A stretch of DNA of 17,899 nucleotides from Funneliformis mosseae. Lineage: Eukaryota > Glomeromycota > Glomeromycetes > Glomerales > Glomeraceae. This document shows, piece after piece, positions 17,360-17,899 of this stretch. Both the position numbers and the translations under genes were made by a program. Numbering within the stretch: the stretch's first letter is position 1; every line of letters starts with the position of its first letter. The DNA is taken from NCBI GenBank assembly GCA_910592005.1, contig CAJVPP010001789.1, forward strand, positions 1-17,899. Reading direction: 5' to 3'. The notes under the pieces are model-generated. The model was not told the DNA's origin. It worked only from the letters and a program-made list of their open reading frames with translations, and did not search any database.

Positions 17360-17899
17360 AATTTACTAATTTAAGATATAAGAGTTTTTATTAATACACG
17401 CCTGGTAAAAAATAAGCAACTATAATTTTAAATTTCATATACTCTCCTTTTAAATAGTTTGCAATTTCCCTATTCACGTCTTCTCTAAGTTTGAATTTAT
17501 GTTAAGGTCAAAGCGGAAGAATATGCAACAAACCTTTTACTCCAAAATTTTATGTTTAAGAGTAAGATATGCGGAATGTGTATTGTAGATCTCAACATTG
17601 CAAAGACGTTGAGGAATATGCATATACATACTTTTTTTATTTCACTTGCTTGACCGCTCAGTAATAAAGGCCTAGTAACATTATATAAATATACTTTGGT
17701 CAGAATCTAGTAGGAATAATCTGTAGCAACGTAATGTTCTGGAAGAAATAAACTCATAAATAAATGCTATTCAGATAGATAGGAAAAAAATTCTAAATAT
17801 TTTAGGGATCAGTTTATGTATAAAATTATTTTGTCACACAAGTATAGTTTCACAGATGATTTGCAGACTATCACATATTACATCATATATACTTTAACG
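17360..17899. other. AT-rich sequence with no recognisable gene
   Basis: 540 bases to the right edge. Frames are short on both strands, and no motif, RNA gene or repeat was recognised. It should include the promoter of the intron-containing gene starting at 17359. Confidence 0.5.

Noticed and set aside
1..17899. tRNA, rRNA or CRISPR arrays
   Set aside because: No cloverleaf with conserved tRNA boxes, no rRNA core and no regularly spaced repeat-spacer array was seen on either strand.

Overview
The window is AT-rich eukaryotic DNA, most likely from an arbuscular-mycorrhizal (Glomeromycotina, Rhizophagus-like) fungus. That is an inference from three things: spliceosomal introns with GTATGT/GTAAGT donors in the gene at 15486-17359, the overall base composition, and the character of the protein families. 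No sequence search was possible.

Most of the window (about 360-14000) reads as a degenerate giant DNA transposon or virus-like element of Maverick/Polinton type. In order it holds: a small Cys/His-rich protein (364-603, -); a full-length but broken family-B DNA polymerase (729-4714, +); a coiled-coil protein with a C-terminal membrane anchor (4963-5808, -); two tandem helix-turn-helix paralogues (5967-6966, +); a long broken polyprotein on the - strand (10371-6955) with an N-terminal coiled coil, a retrotransposon Gag-like region, a Lys-rich/Ser-acidic linker and a retropepsin-like aspartic protease region; a retroviral-type DDE integrase (10466-about 11560, +); a zinc-ribbon/Vsr-like nuclease (about 11562-12194, +); an A32-like packaging ATPase (12214-12935, +); and three small accessory genes (13098-14195). 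Together these would copy (polymerase), integrate (integrase), package (ATPase) and coat or mature (Gag-protease) a mobile DNA. A Gag-protease polyprotein beside PolB, c-integrase and packaging ATPase, with no reverse transcriptase visible, is the most unusual aspect.

The right side (14230-17899) looks like host or other accessory DNA: a SAM-domain gene (14692-15222, +) flanked by two diverged, hairpin-bearing non-coding repeats, and a multi-exon gene (15486-17359, -) with two well-supported introns and a possible PD-(D/E)XK nuclease region. The last 540 bases hold no gene I can recognise.

Almost every element gene is broken in the same way. Frames are interrupted by single nonsense codons, mostly TGA/TAG at places where Trp fits, and by frame changes that are nearly all -1. 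The polymerase keeps one frame for 3.7 kb with five internal stops and no TAA. This points to fairly recent decay by C-to-T/G-to-A transitions plus single-base deletions, or partly to assembly error in homopolymers, rather than to long random drift.
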